Source: an uncultured Clostridia bacterium (GTDB taxonomy: Bacteria > Bacillota > Clostridia > Oscillospirales > Ruminococcaceae). From it: DNA of 6,317 bases. Positions 6,205 to 6,317 of the stretch are shown here, in pieces. The stretch spans positions 1-6,317 of the forward strand of contig CAMWLH010000130.1 of assembly GCA_947175045.1 (NCBI GenBank), written 5' to 3'. The notes beneath the pieces are model-generated. The model was not told the origin of the DNA and did not search any database. It saw nothing but the letters and a program-made list of their open reading frames with translations. Within the stretch, counting starts at the first letter, position 1. Every line of letters begins with the position of its first letter. Position numbers and translations under genes: made by a program.

Positions 6205-6272
6205 TTGTGAAAATTGTGAAAAAAGCATTGAGCGGAGTATTTTGTGCAGCTTTTAATCGTCGTTTTCACAAA
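6205..6272. repeat. TTGTGAAAA: tandem pair plus an inverted copy
   Basis: TTGTGAAAA occurs directly repeated at 6205-6213 and 6214-6222, and in inverted form (TTTTCACAA) at 6264-6272. All three lie in the AT-rich region upstream of the rlmB promoter. They could be half-sites of a regulator or chance in AT-rich DNA. No further gene is convincing between 6187 and the window end. Confidence 0.4.
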
Positions 6273-6297
6273 TATTTCGTCCGATATATTGTTTTTT

Positions 6298-6317
6298 TTG
6301 ACAAGTTGTGGTAAAAT
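6298..6317 (+). promoter_or_regulatory. Possible divergent promoter, incomplete at window edge
   Basis: A perfect -35 hexamer TTGACA lies at 6298-6303 on the plus strand, but its -10 at normal spacing would fall outside the window (about 6321-6326). The TAAAAT at 6312-6317, preceded by TGTGG, is too close to pair with it, although TTGTTT at 6288-6293 lies 18 bases before it. Either reading implies a rightward gene beyond the window. Confidence 0.3.

Noticed and set aside
6205..6272. A Rex-type operator (TTGTGA-N6-TCACAA)
   Set aside because: The inverted half-sites are about 41 bases apart rather than 6, so they do not form a Rex site.
6207..6314. A possible 35-codon plus-strand gene starting GTG after AAAGGGAAA
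   Set aside because: It has a plausible ribosome binding site and a basic/hydrophobic composition, but no promoter clearly placed for it, a GTG start, no recognisable family, and it overlaps the likely divergent promoter region. Not enough support.

Overview
The window looks like a piece of a Clostridia genome (Bacillota), most probably an Oscillospiraceae/Ruminococcus-type gut anaerobe. This is inferred from strong AGGAG-type ribosome binding sites, a consensus TTGAAA-17-TATAAT promoter, frequent ATA isoleucine codons in a fairly GC-rich background, and the style of the proteins. No species can be named from the sequence alone.

All convincing genes lie on the minus strand and are read from right to left. 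An AT-rich intergenic region (about 6117-6317) carries a near-perfect sigma-A promoter at 6158-6186. It drives a TrmH/SPOUT-family 23S rRNA ribose methyltransferase (rlmB, 5382-6116). A 332-base gene-free stretch (5050-5381) follows. It holds two diverged direct copies of an ~87-base GC-rich element, a perfect 13-bp-arm palindrome between them, and a long terminator-like stem-loop ending in seven T's just before the next ribosome binding site. Next is a 1000-codon gene (2047-5049), then tRNA adenosine deaminase (tadA, 1587-2042) 4 bases downstream, then an oligosaccharide/lipid flippase of the MOP superfamily (1-1562) 24 bases further on. The flippase runs off the left edge.

The 1000-residue protein is the most interesting item. 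Its first ~430 residues look disordered, coiled-coil and acidic. The remaining ~570 have the layout of a P1B-type ATPase: four membrane helices, a cytoplasmic loop, two helices, a ~260-residue P/N-like region, then two helices. The sequence echoes of that family are recognisable, but nearly every catalytic signature (CPC, TGE, DKTGT, HP, TGD, GDGxxD) is lost or altered. I read it as a catalytically dead or repurposed P-type ATPase relative with a large cytosolic extension.

The gene order places two translation-related RNA-modifying enzymes around this membrane protein, with an envelope flippase downstream. The last three genes are closely packed and probably co-transcribed. Whether rlmB transcription continues into them depends on the stem-loop in the repeat region. 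Functional links beyond co-transcription are not shown by the sequence.
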